Source: a virus. From it: a DNA stretch of 50,403 nucleotides. The stretch's first letter is position 1. Each line of letters begins with the position of its first letter. This document shows, in pieces, positions 25,036 to 35,405 of this stretch. A program made the position numbers and the translations under genes. Location of the stretch: the IMG/VR virus record IMGVR_UViG_3300046171_000275, positions 1 to 50,403 of that record; one strand, given 5' to 3'. Below the pieces are notes generated by a model. It made no database searches. It was not told the origin of the DNA and saw nothing but the letters and a program-made list of their open reading frames with translations.

Positions 25036-28000
25036 ATGGCAAAGAAAAAAACTTTTAACAAATTAAGAAATCATTTGACATCTACTGAGTTGGATGAAAA
25101 GGCAACATTGCTTGAAAATATTACAAGAATGCCGACTAATAATACTGCATTTGTTTTTCAAGGAGATCCAAGTAATCCACAGGGTAACTCTTTTGAGACA
25201 ATTGTTGATGGTGAAACAGATGAAACTGATTATAATGTAGGAGTAAGTCCAAGTAATTCAACAGAGGCAAGAGATACAGCAGGTTTATTTAATGCAGGTG
25301 GTGTTCATGCAGATGGAAAATATGTAAAAACAGTAGAACCACCAGGAGATACAAGTTATGTTTTAGGACCAATGGCAGCCATGTATTATACATGGTCTTA
25401 CCCTTGGACAATGATTGGATATATTCGTGAATCAGATCGTAGAATGGTAAACCTTGCTCGTATTGATGGTAAGTTATCAGACTGGGATCAATCAAGTGGA
25501 TTTAGTTCTTATGGACAATTAACATTAGATCAGGCAAAATGGTTTTATAATATTCAAAAAGCAAATGGTAACACTAACGATCCAGATACTTATTCATATC
25601 GTGCGTTCTATCCAGGTCCTCCATCACAAACTGCTGATGCTTGGGGTAGATATCCTTGTATTCTAACTGGTGTATCTAAACAGGTACCAAATTCACATCC
25701 AGATTCAACACCATTAGGTAAGCAAGCAGGTGATAACTTCTCTGCACAACAAGCACAAGCAGATAAGGGATCTGGTTTTATATCATTCAAACCAGATTTA
25801 GATTGGTTCAAGAAAAATAAAAAGAAACCGAAAGGTGCTCCATCAGATTGGAATAATATGTCTGATGATGAAAAGGCAAATTGGATTAATGCAAATCAAC
25901 CAGAAGAAAGATTTAATTATGGTGATGGTAGATTTACACCAGATCAAAATAATGCCCAATCTAATAGAGTAGTTAATCCCTTCTCCATTTTTGATCCATC
26001 ACAAGATCCTCTAGGAGACATACCTGTAAGTCAGCAATTTAATACTACTTTAAATATAAACGATCCTAATCAATATAATTTTAATCAAACATCTACATCT
26101 ACAACTCAGACTCCTAATAATCCTGATACGGTTAATGCTGCTGTCGGACATGGACTAAGTAAGGAGAGAGCAGAGTCAATGACCGCAAATGAATTGAATA
26201 GATTTGTAGCTCAGCAAAATGCATTGCAAGCTGATATTGATAAACACTCAGCAGATCAAAAAAAGTATGAAAAACAAGCAAGAGATATCGCTATAGGATA
26301 TGGTGTTGATGTTGTTACAACTATATTCGGTGGTCCTATTCTTAAAGGTGCATTTAAAGGTATTTCATTAGGAATAAAAGGTATCAAAGCTTTGACTACA
26401 GCAAATAAAGTATCAAAGGTAGCAAGTGCCATACAAAAAACTGATAAGATTAGTAAAGCAGCTGCAACAGCAAAAGCTACAAGTCTAGTTAATAAAGCAA
26501 ATAAAGTAAATCAATCAGCAACCAAGACTAATAATGCAATCAAAGCAACACAAACTTCACAAAAAGCTAATCTTGCAAAAACAACACAACTACCTAAACA
26601 ACCATTAACTGCCAAAGGTCCTGCAAATGTAAAATCTGCAACAGGAGTTGATCTAGAAGAACATATGATTTTCCAAGACCAACTACTGCAAAACCTGCTA
26701 CAGTAACAACAGGTTCTGGAACGAAACCATTTAAACCTGGATCATTAACAGGTAGGGGTCTTGATGGTAAACCTTTAAAAGTATCTCCACAAACTCCTAC
26801 TGAAAAACTAATTTAAACCTGGACCATTAACAGGCAAGGGTCTTGATGGTAAACCTTTAAAAGTATCTTCACAAACTCCCGTTCCTCCTAAGACAACAGG
26901 AACTGCCAATGTAACCACAGGCACAGGAGTATCAAAAACTACGAGCATAACACAAAAAGTTCCTAAGAATCAGATACCTAAAAAAGGACCAGATGGTAAA
27001 TTTAATATTGATGATTTAAATATTAAAGATGCAAAAGGTAATGTAACTGCGAAGGTTGTTAAAAATCCTAAAACGGGTGATTGGGAAAGAATTAGTAGAC
27101 CAGTTAAAGGTACTTCGGGACCAGACCTTGCAAAGTGGGAAAAATTAGAAGGGCAAGTAAGCAATAAAGCTTGGGATGCTTACACAAAAACAGGTTTATT
27201 AAATCCAAGTCCTCTTGGTAATCCTCTTTCTGCAATGAATCCATTTACTCCACAAGGGTTAAGATCAGGACCTACTGCATTAGCTAAAAAGTTTGGTATA
27301 CCTGCTGGTATTGGTGCTGGTGTAGGTGCTTTTAAAGGAACCGAAGCAGTTATGGATGGAATTCAATCATTTAATCCAGAAGATGCAAAACAATTTGTAT
27401 CAAATATTAAAGGTGGAATTGAAAGTATAGTCTCAAAAGCTCCATCTGTGGAACAAGCTACAAATGGTGCCATACAACTCGCATCACAAGTTCTTCCACA
27501 AGACATGAGAACTCCTGCACAGATGTTTCTTGGTTATCTATCTGGATCAATCAAGGGTAATGCAGGAGATATTGTACCCGAAGCAGATCAGGAAAGTGCA
27601 TGGAAGGGTATGAAGATTGGTAATAGTAGTGTGACGGTTGGAGGACCGATGGTGAATGTATTTGGTGGTGAACCTATTAAAAATTTAAAAGTAGATGGTG
27701 ATAATGCAGTGTTTGAATTTAATTTTGCACCTCGTTCAAATAAAGAAGAGTTTGATGGTGCTGGTGAGGATAGATGGTCACCAGGATATAAATCTATTCT
27801 TACAAAGTTAGAACCATTGACACAATATGCTGCTGATTTGTCTCCAAATTTTGGGAAAACAACAGGTGATAAAGTAGTTGGTCTTGCAGCAGGTGCGACT
27901 ACAAATATATTCAAACAGATTGACAAAATAACTCCTGATGGTAGTAAACTTCTTGGTGGAATTAAGACTGCAAGAGATTTAAATGGAAGTATTAAAATAC

Positions 28001-28941
28001 CTTTAAGTAAATTAAAGACTCTAAATTCTGATGCTTATGATTACCTTACTAAAAAGGGTATTGGAGAATCTGTTTACATCAGTAGACCCTATAAACCATC
28101 GAATGTTTCTTTGGAAAGAAAGAGAGAAATCTTCGGACATTTAACTCAACCAGTTATTTTACCAGAGACAAAACAAAAAACTTACAAGGTAAGTCCTGGT
28201 CAAAGATATAAAAATAAGAATAAAAAACCAGAGAAAACAAACTTCCAAGACATGGATAAGTTGTTTAATAAGAACATTGGTGGTCCTCAACCATTTAAAC
28301 CACAAGAAAGAACAGCATGGACAAAAGACTTTATTAATCAGAACATAATTAAGTCACAGGAAAAAATGAATGGTGTTCTTGAATTAGTTGGTGATGGTAA
28401 GTTTGCTTTTGATCATGCCATGAATGATTACAAGAAAATGGGTGCGAAGGAATTAGAACAGTATTGGGGTAAGAATCCAAATATGTATTCATTCCTGTTT
28501 AATGGTAGAAAATATAATGTAACAAGGAAAGAGCATATCGAAAACGACTCAATCGTATTCATGGAGGATGATCATGGAGTTAAGAGTAATATACTTCAAT
28601 CAGAATTAAATGATTTAATACAAGAGCAGAATGAGAAATGGATTGAGGAAGCATACTTTAAAACTAATCCTGTAATACCTGAGAAGGAAGAATCTACCTA
28701 TGAATTAATCAAGAGAAGATTCTTAGAGAACAAAAAGATTGCACCTGAGTTTCCTGCTGAACCACCACCAAAAATGGTGAATGGTTATCATCCTAAGTTT
28801 GGTAAACATGCGGCTAGATACAAGAAATTAGATCCTGCAAGTGCAAATGCGATGCCAGAAACTGGTGATCCAGAGACCGATGAATTAGTAAGAAAGCAGA
28901 AGACAATCAACAAAATTAAGAGTATGAGAAAGAATAAGTAA
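25036..28941 (+). CDS. Large probable virion structural protein (two compensating frameshifts)
   Basis: One gene of about 1,301 residues is broken between 26670 and 26810: the frame shifts near 26670 (base missing), runs in the second frame and returns near 26805 (base extra). The N-terminal ~350 residues are Asp/Asn/Gln-rich; an amphipathic helical stretch (KGAFKGISLGIKGIKALTTA) is followed by Lys/Thr/Pro-rich linker repeats. The C-terminal ~550 residues include GIPAGIGAGVGAFKGTEAV, VTVGGPMVNVFGGEP and a charged tail. It matches no enzyme. Length, late promoter and low-complexity linker suggest a virion component. Unassigned in detail. Confidence 0.6.
26730..26880 (+). repeat. Imperfect 69-bp direct repeat
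   Basis: Copy 1 at 26730-26798 and copy 2 at 26812-26880, with only about five differences, encode FKPG(S/P)LTG(R/K)GLDGKP twice. The 82-base spacing is not a multiple of three; with the frameshift at ~26805 repaired it becomes 81 bases (27 codons), so the repeat is a protein repeat in a Pro/Lys-rich linker. Confidence 0.75.
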
Positions 28942-28950
28942 TAATACTTA

Positions 28951-28984
28951 TTGACTTTCTTGTAAAGTTTTGTTAATATAAATA
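28951..28984 (+). promoter_or_regulatory. Overlapping sigma-70 and T4 late promoters of psbA
   Basis: TTGACT 28951-28956, 17-base spacer, TAATAT 28974-28979, so a sigma-70 start near 28986. A perfect late core TATAAATA sits at 28977-28984, sharing the -10 region. This would let psbA be made early and late. Confidence 0.8.
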
Positions 28985-29165
28985 AAGAAGTGAGGGAATC
29001 CTCACCATTAGAAAGGACTCGAAATAATCGTAACCCTGACTACAAACTGCTCCCAACCAAGACCTCTGTAGGCAGTATAATACCTCGTCTTTCATATCCA
29101 GTAGTGAGGGATTACTGGAAATAAATATCGCATCTTCCCTGATGCCCTATTTAAACGTCTTACTA
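28985..29165 (+). promoter_or_regulatory. psbA leader with two hairpins and a second late motif
   Basis: The first transcribed bases form hairpin GTGAGG (28990-28995) / CCTCAC (29000-29005). A second hairpin CCAGTA (29098-29103) / TACTGG (29113-29118) carries loop GTGAGGGAT, so GTGAGGG occurs in both. ATAAATA follows at 29121-29127. No strong ribosome site precedes ATG 29166. The ~180 bases hold no gene. Roles in mRNA stability or translation control are inference. Confidence 0.55.
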
Positions 29166-30254
29166 ATGACAACTCTTTCAAAACAAGGTAGACAGCAAGG
29201 TCTACTAGCAGGCTGGCCACAGTTCTGCGAATGGGTAACATCAACAAACAACAGAATTTACGTTGGTTGGTTCGGTGTCCTAATGATTCCATGCTTACTC
29301 GCAGCAGCAGCATGTTTCATCGTTGCTTTCATAGCAGCACCTCCAGTCGATATCGACGGAATCAGAGAACCAGTAGCGGGTTCTTTCTTGTATGGTAACA
29401 ACATCATCTCTGGTGCAGTTGTTCCTTCATCAAACGCTATCGGTCTACACTTCTACCCAATCTGGGAAGCAGCAACAGTAGACGAATGGTTATATAACGG
29501 TGGTCCTTACCAGTTAGTTATTTTCCACTTCCTAATCGGAATCTCTGCTTACATGGGCAGACAGTGGGAACTATCATACAGATTAGGTATGAGACCTTGG
29601 ATATGTGTAGCATATTCAGCACCTGTATCTGCAGCATTTGCAGTATTCTTAGTGTATCCTTTCGGTCAGGGATCTTTCTCAGACGGAATGCCACTAGGTA
29701 TCTCAGGTACGTTCAACTTTATGTTCGTGTTCCAAGCAGAGCACAACATACTAATGCACCCTTTCCACATGGCAGGAGTAGCAGGTATGTTCGGTGGTAG
29801 TCTTTTCAGTGCAATGCACGGTTCTTTAGTTACTTCATCTCTAATCAGAGAAACTACAGAAACAGAGAGTCAAAACTACGGCTATAAGTTCGGACAAGAA
29901 GAAGAAACATACAACATCGTGGCAGCACACGGTTACTTTGGTAGACTTATCTTCCAGTATGCTTCATTCAACAACTCAAGAAGTCTTCACTTCTTCCTTG
30001 CTGTATTCCCAGTAGTTTGTGTATGGTTAACCTCAATGGGTATCTGTACAATGGCATTCAACCTTAACGGTTTCAACTTCAACCAGTCTGTAGTAGACGC
30101 TAATGGTAAAATTGTACCAACATGGGGAGATGTTCTTAACAGAGCAAACTTAGGAATGGAAGTAATGCATGAGAGAAATGCACACAACTTCCCACTTGAC
30201 CTTGCTTCAGCAGAGTCAACAACAGTTGCTTTAACAGCACCTGCAATCGGTTAA
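29166..30254 (+). CDS. psbA: Photosystem II reaction-centre protein D1
   Basis: A 362-residue D1, full length (host D1 ~360). I chose ATG 29166 ([20 protein letters not shown]) over ATG 29142 because the extra eight residues have no counterpart in D1. Visible features: [20 protein letters not shown], five membrane helices, [15 protein letters not shown] with the chlorophyll His, [20 protein letters not shown] in the D-E loop, the iron ligand His in [10 protein letters not shown] and C-terminus [14 protein letters not shown] before the cleaved tail. It binds P680, QB and the manganese cluster. No frameshift. Phage D1 replaces host D1 as it is photodamaged during infection. Confidence 0.98.
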   Translation: MTTLSKQGRQQGLLAGWPQFCEWVTSTNNRIYVGWFGVLMIPCLLAAAACFIVAFIAAPPVDIDGIREPVAGSFLYGNNIISGAVVPSSNAIGLHFYPIWEAATVDEWLYNGGPYQLVIFHFLIGISAYMGRQWELSYRLGMRPWICVAYSAPVSAAFAVFLVYPFGQGSFSDGMPLGISGTFNFMFVFQAEHNILMHPFHMAGVAGMFGGSLFSAMHGSLVTSSLIRETTETESQNYGYKFGQEEETYNIVAAHGYFGRLIFQYASFNNSRSLHFFLAVFPVVCVWLTSMGICTMAFNLNGFNFNQSVVDANGKIVPTWGDVLNRANLGMEVMHERNAHNFPLDLASAESTTVALTAPAIG

Positions 30255-30276
30255 TTTCTTAACTGATATTCAATAT

Positions 30277-30298
30277 AGGCACCTTCGGGTGCCTTTTT
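30277..30298 (+). terminator. Rho-independent terminator after psbA
   Basis: AGGCACC, loop TTCG, GGTGCCT, then TTTT. The UUCG tetraloop makes it very stable. It lies 22 bases after the psbA stop and 14 bases before psbD, so psbD depends on readthrough or an undetected promoter. Confidence 0.93.
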
Positions 30299-30312
30299 CA
30301 TAGGAAAAATTA

Positions 30313-31391
30313 ATGGTAGCATCTACTTTACAAGCACCTACAAGGGGTTGGTTTGATGTTCTTGATGACTGGTTAAAGAGAGATCGTTTCGTATTCATCG
30401 GATGGTCTGGACTAATTCTTTTACCTTGTGCTTACCTTTCTATTGGAGGTTGGTTCGTTGGAACTACTTTCGTTACGAGTTGGTATACACACGGTATTGC
30501 ATCCTCATATCTTGAGGGAGCAAACTTCTTAACAGCAGCAGTCTCCACACCTGGCGACGCAATGGGTCATAGTCTCATGTTCCTTTGGGGACCTGAAGCA
30601 CAAGGTTCATTTGTTCGTTGGTTACAACTTGGAGGTTTATGGAACTTTGTAGCATTACATGGTGTCTTCGGACTTATAGGTTTCATGCTCAGACAATTTG
30701 AGATTGCAGGACTTGTAGGCATCAGACCTTACAATGCACTTGCATTCTCTGCTGTTATCGCAGTCTTCACAAGCATCTTTTTGATCTATCCTTTAGGTCA
30801 GCATAGTTGGTTCTTCGCACCTTCATTCGGTGTCGCAGCAATCTTTAGATATATCTTATTCATTCAAGGTTTCCACAATATAACTCTTAATCCATTTCAT
30901 ATGATGGGTGTAGCAGGTATATTAGGTGGAGCATTACTCTGTGCCATTCATGGTGCAACAGTACAGAACACTTTGTATGAAGACTACAAGTATCTACACT
31001 GATGGTAAGGTTCAGAGTTCTACATTCAGAGCATTTGACCCTACACAGGAAGAAGAAACTTATAGTATGATTACAGCAAACAGATTCTGGTCACAGATAT
31101 TTGGTATTGCTTTCTCAAACAAAAGATTCTTACACTTCCTTATGTTATTCGTACCTGTCATGGGTATGTGGACATCATCAATCGGTATCGTAGGTCTAGC
31201 ACTTAACTTAAGAGCATACGACTTTCGTATCTCAAGAGATAAGAGCAGCAGAAGACCCAGAGTTTGAAACCTTCTACACTAAGAACATTCTTCTTAATGA
31301 AGGTATGAGAGCATGGATGTCATCTGTTGACCAACCACATGAGAACTTCGTGTTCCCAGAAGAAGTATTACCTCGTGGTAATGCACTCTAA
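30313..31391 (+). CDS. psbD: Photosystem II reaction-centre protein D2 (two frameshifts)
   Basis: Repaired length 358 residues. Start [20 protein letters not shown] has AGGA as ribosome site. Clear D2 segments: [60 protein letters not shown], then the end VLPRGNAL. Breaks: ~30986 (GAAGACTACA, extra base) and ~31226 (TTTCGTATCT, extra C; repaired [20 protein letters not shown]). D2 pairs with D1 to hold P680, pheophytin and QA. Such a conserved gene is unlikely to be a real double mutant, so I treat the breaks as sequence errors. Confidence 0.93.
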
Positions 31392-31417
31392 ACCAAAAAC
31401 CACTTTTAATTTACATT

Positions 31418-31448
31418 TACCTCGGAAAAAATTTCGGGGTATTTTTTT
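31418..31448 (+). terminator. Rho-independent terminator after psbD
   Basis: TACCTCG (31418-31424) pairs with CGGGGTA (31435-31441, one G-T pair) around a loop, followed by seven T. It lies 27 bases after the psbD stop. Confidence 0.75.
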
Positions 31449-31476
31449 GTCTATTAGACTTTTTTATAGATAAAAT

Positions 31477-31734
31477 ATGATCTTAGAAGAAGCCTGTCAT
31501 TCTCTCAAACTTGAATGTGCCCTTAGAGATTTGGGGTTTGTGGATATCGGGTGGAAATGTGTAGCACATGCAGGTATATTTTTCGTTCAACCAATTGGAA
31601 TACCTGATGATCCAGATGGAGACTTATTAGGATTTTCTCTTACATTACCAAATACACATGATATGCGTAGAGTTCGTTTGATGCGAACTGCAAAGCAAGC
31701 ATTAGATTATGCAGAAGGAAAAAATGGATATTGA
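31477..31734 (+). CDS. Hypothetical protein
   Basis: An 85-residue protein: MILEEACHSLKLECALRDLG, then GWKCVAHAGIFFVQP and GFSLTLPNTHDMRRVRLMRT. It is predicted soluble and of mixed alpha/beta composition. Unknown family. It follows the psbD terminator and overlaps the next gene by 11 bases. Confidence 0.6.
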   Translation: MILEEACHSLKLECALRDLGFVDIGWKCVAHAGIFFVQPIGIPDDPDGDLLGFSLTLPNTHDMRRVRLMRTAKQALDYAEGKNGY

Positions 31735-32078
31735 CTTTGAATTAGAAACTCAACACTTATTTTTAATTGAAAGAGTATGTCGTGTATGTGGCAAAGAGAA
31801 AGAATCTAATTGCAGATTTTTATAAATGTCGTCCTGATGCAACAAAGATATCCTCTTATGCATATGAATGTAAAGAGTGTACTCGTGATCGTGTGAGAGA
31901 ATATGAGAATAAAATTAAGAAGAAATATAATATTGGTGCATGTATAATCTGTAAAGAAACGAATACAAAAGTGTCAAACAATGTGTGTTCAAACTGTGAA
32001 AAAGGTTTAAAAGGATTCAAACATAGTGTTGACACCCTTAAAAATGCTATGCTATACTTAGATGAAAATACTAAATAA
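31724..32078 (+). CDS. Small zinc-ribbon-like protein (one frameshift)
   Basis: Repaired length 117 residues: MDIDFELETQHLFLIERVCR, then after removal of an extra T at ~31812 ESNADFYKCRPDATKISSYA. Four Cys pairs: CRVCG, CKECT, CIICK and CSNC, so two zinc-binding units are likely, joined by a charged helix. Proteins of this layout are often found beside HNH genes in phages. Whether it binds DNA is not known. Confidence 0.65.
32029..32058 (+). promoter_or_regulatory. Sigma-70-like promoter
   Basis: TTGACA 32029-32034, 18-base spacer, TATACT 32053-32058, inside the end of the zinc-ribbon gene and 42 bases before ATG 32101. Also CTAAATA at 32071-32077. Confidence 0.6.
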
Positions 32079-32100
32079 ATTTTAACTTACAAAGGATTTT

Positions 32101-32241
32101 ATGGCTAACGATCTCTGGCACGATATGAGTGTTCTTAATTCACTATATGAAGAACTCATGTGGGATACCGAAGACGATATTCAATTTACAATTGAAGATG
32201 AAAGAATAGTAATAAGAAACGTAACAGTAGAGAATGAATAA
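32101..32241 (+). CDS. Hypothetical small protein
   Basis: Forty-six residues: MANDLWHDMSVLNSLYEELM, then WDTEDDIQFTIEDERIVI and RNVTVENE. Acidic, no motif. AAGGATTTT upstream is a weak ribosome site. It overlaps the next gene (GAATGAATAA). Confidence 0.6.
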   Translation: MANDLWHDMSVLNSLYEELMWDTEDDIQFTIEDERIVIRNVTVENE

Positions 32242-32485
32242 ACCTTATGATGATTCCAACTGGAGAGAAGAATACAAAGGTTGGACAACTAACAAAAGAT
32301 ATATTGAACTACTTGAGAATGGTCCTAAACAACTTTCTCAGGCATGGGTATTAGGTGCACTGCATAATGATTGGAAAAAAAGAAAAGGATACGATCAGTT
32401 TGATCCCGATGAAAATGAGGGTCAATTACAATCCTCTCTTGCAGAATGGGAAAAAAGTATAAAAAAATATAAAAACGATAAATAA
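32234..32485 (+). CDS. Hypothetical protein
   Basis: An 83-residue protein: MNKPYDDSNWREEYKGWTTN, then RYIELLENGPKQLSQAWVLG and a charged C-terminus. Predicted helical, no catalytic motif. It is translationally coupled to the preceding small gene. Unknown function. Confidence 0.6.
   Translation: MNKPYDDSNWREEYKGWTTNKRYIELLENGPKQLSQAWVLGALHNDWKKRKGYDQFDPDENEGQLQSSLAEWEKSIKKYKNDK
32478..32484 (+). promoter_or_regulatory. T4-type late promoter motif
   Basis: ATAAATA overlapping the previous stop, 20 bases before ATG 32505. Confidence 0.45.
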
Positions 32486-32504
32486 TTGCAAGTCGCAAGC
32501 ACGT

Positions 32505-32876
32505 ATGACAATTTTATCCTCTCCTCAACATTATTTGTTTAATTTGGAAACCACAAGTTCACAAGAAGCAAAAAGGTTATGGAGGAAAAAGATAAAAGAA
32601 ACATGGGATTATGAGTGTGCTTACTGTGGATCAGGCAATAATTTAACAATAGATCACATAGTTCCTCGTTCAAAGGGAGGAACAGACTTTACAAAGAATG
32701 TATTATGCTGCTGTCATTCCTGCAATCAAGATAAGTCACATACTCCGTGGGAAGAATGGTATTTCTCTCAGGAGTTTTTTAGTAATGAGAGATATGAAAA
32801 GGTAAAAGAGTGGATGGAACCAGACCCTCCAACCAACTTATTTGCTTATCGACCAAGACGGAATAATGCAACTTGA
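32505..32876 (+). CDS. HNH endonuclease
   Basis: A 123-residue protein. HNH core: CAYCGSGNNLTIDHIVPRSK at residues ~45-64, then NVLCCCHSCNQDKS. Two CxxC pairs bind zinc, His of DHIVP and the Asn/His after it form the nuclease site. Such enzymes cut DNA and in cyanophages often sit near photosynthesis genes as free-standing homing endonucleases. No intron is seen in psbA or psbD here. A role in spreading the locus is inference. Confidence 0.82.
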   Translation: MTILSSPQHYLFNLETTSSQEAKRLWRKKIKETWDYECAYCGSGNNLTIDHIVPRSKGGTDFTKNVLCCCHSCNQDKSHTPWEEWYFSQEFFSNERYEKVKEWMEPDPPTNLFAYRPRRNNAT

Positions 32877-32883
32877 ATAAATA
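32877..32883 (+). promoter_or_regulatory. T4-type late promoter motif
   Basis: ATAAATA directly after the HNH stop, 52 bases before ATG 32936. The gap also holds palindrome GTAGTATATACTGC-type sequence at about 32892-32905. Confidence 0.45.
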
Positions 32884-32935
32884 ACTCAATAGGTAGTATA
32901 TACTGCTTTATTTTGGTAAATACCGAATGAAATAA

Positions 32936-35404
32936 ATGGCAACACCATTCAGGCTTAAAAGGTCTGCTATTGAAGGGAAACGTCCTGCGGATTCAGACCT
33001 TCAAAGAGGAGAATTAGCACTTAATACTTATGATGGTTATCTTTACACTGAGAGAGAAGGTGTAGGATTATCAACAGTCACAAATCTTACACCTTGGTAT
33101 GAGAACTATGGTGGTGGATCAATATATTATAGTAATTCAGTAGGTATTGGAACAACAGTTCCTCAGTATAATTTAGATGTACGCAAGGGTTCCATAGGTG
33201 GATACGATACTCTTGTAGCACAACACTCAGATGTAATAAAAGTAATTGCGGTAACAGTCGCAAGTAAGACAGACGATCATAGATATCAAGGACAAGGAAG
33301 TGGTAACGCATATTTACTTGATGGTATACAATCACCAATTTTAACCCTAACACCTGGCAGAACCTACAGATTTACGAATGACAATACAGGTAGTCATCCA
33401 TTCAAGTTCTATCTTGAGGCAGATAAAACTACAAATTATACCACAGGTGTAAATTTTCAGAATACTTATACTGAAATTACAATAAGTGATGAAACTCCAA
33501 ATGTTTTACATTATCAGTGTACTGCTCATGCTTATATGGGTAATGCGATTGTCACAAACTCAAATGTAGTCAATAGTAATTACGCTGCAACTCTTCGTGG
33601 TGGATTAGATGTATTAAGTGGTAATGTTGATATCTCCTCTAACTTAAATGTCACTGGCAACTTAGATGTTGATGGTGATACTACATTAGATATTACAACC
33701 ATTGATGGTTTACTTGATATCAATGCAGGTGGTCAGGCAAATACGTTTAAGGTAGAAGATTTAACAGCAGGTCGTGTTGTAATTGCTGGAACTGGTGGTG
33801 AATTAGAAGATAGTGGAAACTTATTATTCAACGGAACTGATTTATCAGCAGCATCACTTATTGTATCTGACTTAACATCAGGTCGTGTTGTAATTGCTGG
33901 TGGTTCAGGTGCAGTTGAAGATAATGCAAATTTAAAATTCAATACCACTACATCAGAATTTGAAGTTGTAGGTCATACTGTATTAGATTCAGTTGTTGCT
34001 TCTGGTATTGTAACTGCTGCACAGTTTTCTGGAGGTGGAGTAGGAATAACTGGAGTTGATAAACTTCAATTTGGTGGTGCAACTAAAGTTCAGGCAAATG
34101 CAAGTGGTGCAGTTGTTACAGGTATTCTTACTGCTACGTCATTATCAACAGGTGCAAGTGGAACTGGAGTTAATATCACAACTAATAGTATCACAGGACC
34201 TGCTGAACTCTTTATTGATCCTGCAGCTGTTGGTGACAATACAGGTAAGGTTAGAATTAAAGGTGACTTATTTGTAGATGGTACAACGTTCTCAGTTCAC
34301 ACTGGTGATATAGAGTTTGGTGATTTTGTAGTTGGTATTGCATCAACAGTTCCAACAAATGCATTATTAGATGGTGCAGGTATTGGTATTGGTTCAACAG
34401 GTATAAGGAAGTTTATAAGATATAATAATACTGCTGATTCATTACAATCAAGTGAGCATCTTGATGTTGCATCTGGTAAGGTTTATAAAGTTAATGGAAC
34501 TGAGGTTCTTTCTGCAACAACTCTTGGTTCTAATGTTGTCAACTCTTCATTAACAAGTGTCGGAACATTAGGAGCACTTACTGTTTCAGGTCAAACAGTT
34601 GTTGGTTCAGGAGTAACTCTAAATGCAACAGGTGTCATTGCAACTGGTATTATTACCGCAACAAAATTTATTGGTGATGGAAGTGATTTAACAGGTATTG
34701 ATGCATCTGCTTTGAAATTTGGTGGAGTAGTCAAAGCACAGGCAAATGGTTTTGGTGTTGTGATCACTGGTGTCACTACATCAAGTGGTGGTTTCTCTGG
34801 TAATGCCACAACAGCAACTGATCTCTCAATCAATGGAACTAATCAGTTATTATATCAGGCAGGTAATAATAACTCAGCAATTCTACCAACAGGTAATTCA
34901 GGTCAAATACTTCAATCAAATGGTGCAGGTTCTGCACCACAATGGGTGACTTCTGCTCCTGCTGGTGCGATTGAAGGTATCACAATTCGTGATGAGAGTT
35001 CTATTGTTGGTTCAGCAAATAGTATTTCAACGATTAACTTTGTAGGAAATGGGGTTGTTGCTGATGCAGCTGTTGCCGCTGGTATTGCAACTGTTACAAT
35101 CAATACTGGTGTTGCAGTATCTGAAGGTAGTGGCACAAAAGCAACTGGTGCCATAGGACTTGACTTTGTAGGTCCTGTAGTAAGTGTTGATGCAGTATCT
35201 AATACTGGTATTGCTACAGTTCGTGTTGAGGGTCTATCAATTAAAGATGAAGGATCAACGGTTGGAACTGCTGGTAGTATAACCACAATCAACTTTGTTG
35301 GTGCTGGTATTGCTGCTGCTGTTTCAGGTGATACTGCGACTGTTACATCTGCTGGTGGTGTTACGAATGCTGATGTCGTTGCTCTGGCGATTGCTTTGGG
35401 ATGA
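32936..35404 (+). CDS. Large tail-fibre protein with cupredoxin-like domain
   Basis: An 822-residue intact gene. MATPFRLKRSAIEGKRPADS is a common phage-fibre start; GELALNTYDGYLYTERE follows. Residues ~115-195 hold a beta domain with HPFKFY and LHYQCTAHAYMGNAIV: a His, then Cys-x-x-His-x-x-Met, the ligand pattern of blue copper proteins. The rest is repeated fibre modules (GIVTAAQFSGGGVGITG, LTGIDASALKFGGVVKAQAN, ITIRDESSIVGSANSISTIN). No chaperone domain; the end is ALAIALG. First gene of the second fibre locus. Confidence 0.82.
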   Translation: MATPFRLKRSAIEGKRPADSDLQRGELALNTYDGYLYTEREGVGLSTVTNLTPWYENYGGGSIYYSNSVGIGTTVPQYNLDVRKGSIGGYDTLVAQHSDVIKVIAVTVASKTDDHRYQGQGSGNAYLLDGIQSPILTLTPGRTYRFTNDNTGSHPFKFYLEADKTTNYTTGVNFQNTYTEITISDETPNVLHYQCTAHAYMGNAIVTNSNVVNSNYAATLRGGLDVLSGNVDISSNLNVTGNLDVDGDTTLDITTIDGLLDINAGGQANTFKVEDLTAGRVVIAGTGGELEDSGNLLFNGTDLSAASLIVSDLTSGRVVIAGGSGAVEDNANLKFNTTTSEFEVVGHTVLDSVVASGIVTAAQFSGGGVGITGVDKLQFGGATKVQANASGAVVTGILTATSLSTGASGTGVNITTNSITGPAELFIDPAAVGDNTGKVRIKGDLFVDGTTFSVHTGDIEFGDFVVGIASTVPTNALLDGAGIGIGSTGIRKFIRYNNTADSLQSSEHLDVASGKVYKVNGTEVLSATTLGSNVVNSSLTSVGTLGALTVSGQTVVGSGVTLNATGVIATGIITATKFIGDGSDLTGIDASALKFGGVVKAQANGFGVVITGVTTSSGGFSGNATTATDLSINGTNQLLYQAGNNNSAILPTGNSGQILQSNGAGSAPQWVTSAPAGAIEGITIRDESSIVGSANSISTINFVGNGVVADAAVAAGIATVTINTGVAVSEGSGTKATGAIGLDFVGPVVSVDAVSNTGIATVRVEGLSIKDEGSTVGTAGSITTINFVGAGIAAAVSGDTATVTSAGGVTNADVVALAIALG

Positions 35405-35405
35405 T

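Noticed and set aside
26660-26820. Programmed frameshift in the large structural gene
   Set aside because: Two shifts in opposite directions around a linker, with no slippery site or structure, fit sequence error better.
29142-29165. Earlier ATG of psbA giving eight extra residues
   Set aside because: MPYLNVLL has no counterpart in D1, and the ATG at 29166 gives the usual length.
28985-29165. A tRNA or small RNA gene in the psbA leader
   Set aside because: I find two hairpins but no cloverleaf, and no terminator that would define a separate RNA.
30313-31267. psbD as a real pseudogene or two-part gene
   Set aside because: The protein is conserved across both breaks, each break is a single extra base, and the third part ([12 protein letters not shown] to RGNAL) also continues intact. 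Errors explain this more simply than decay.
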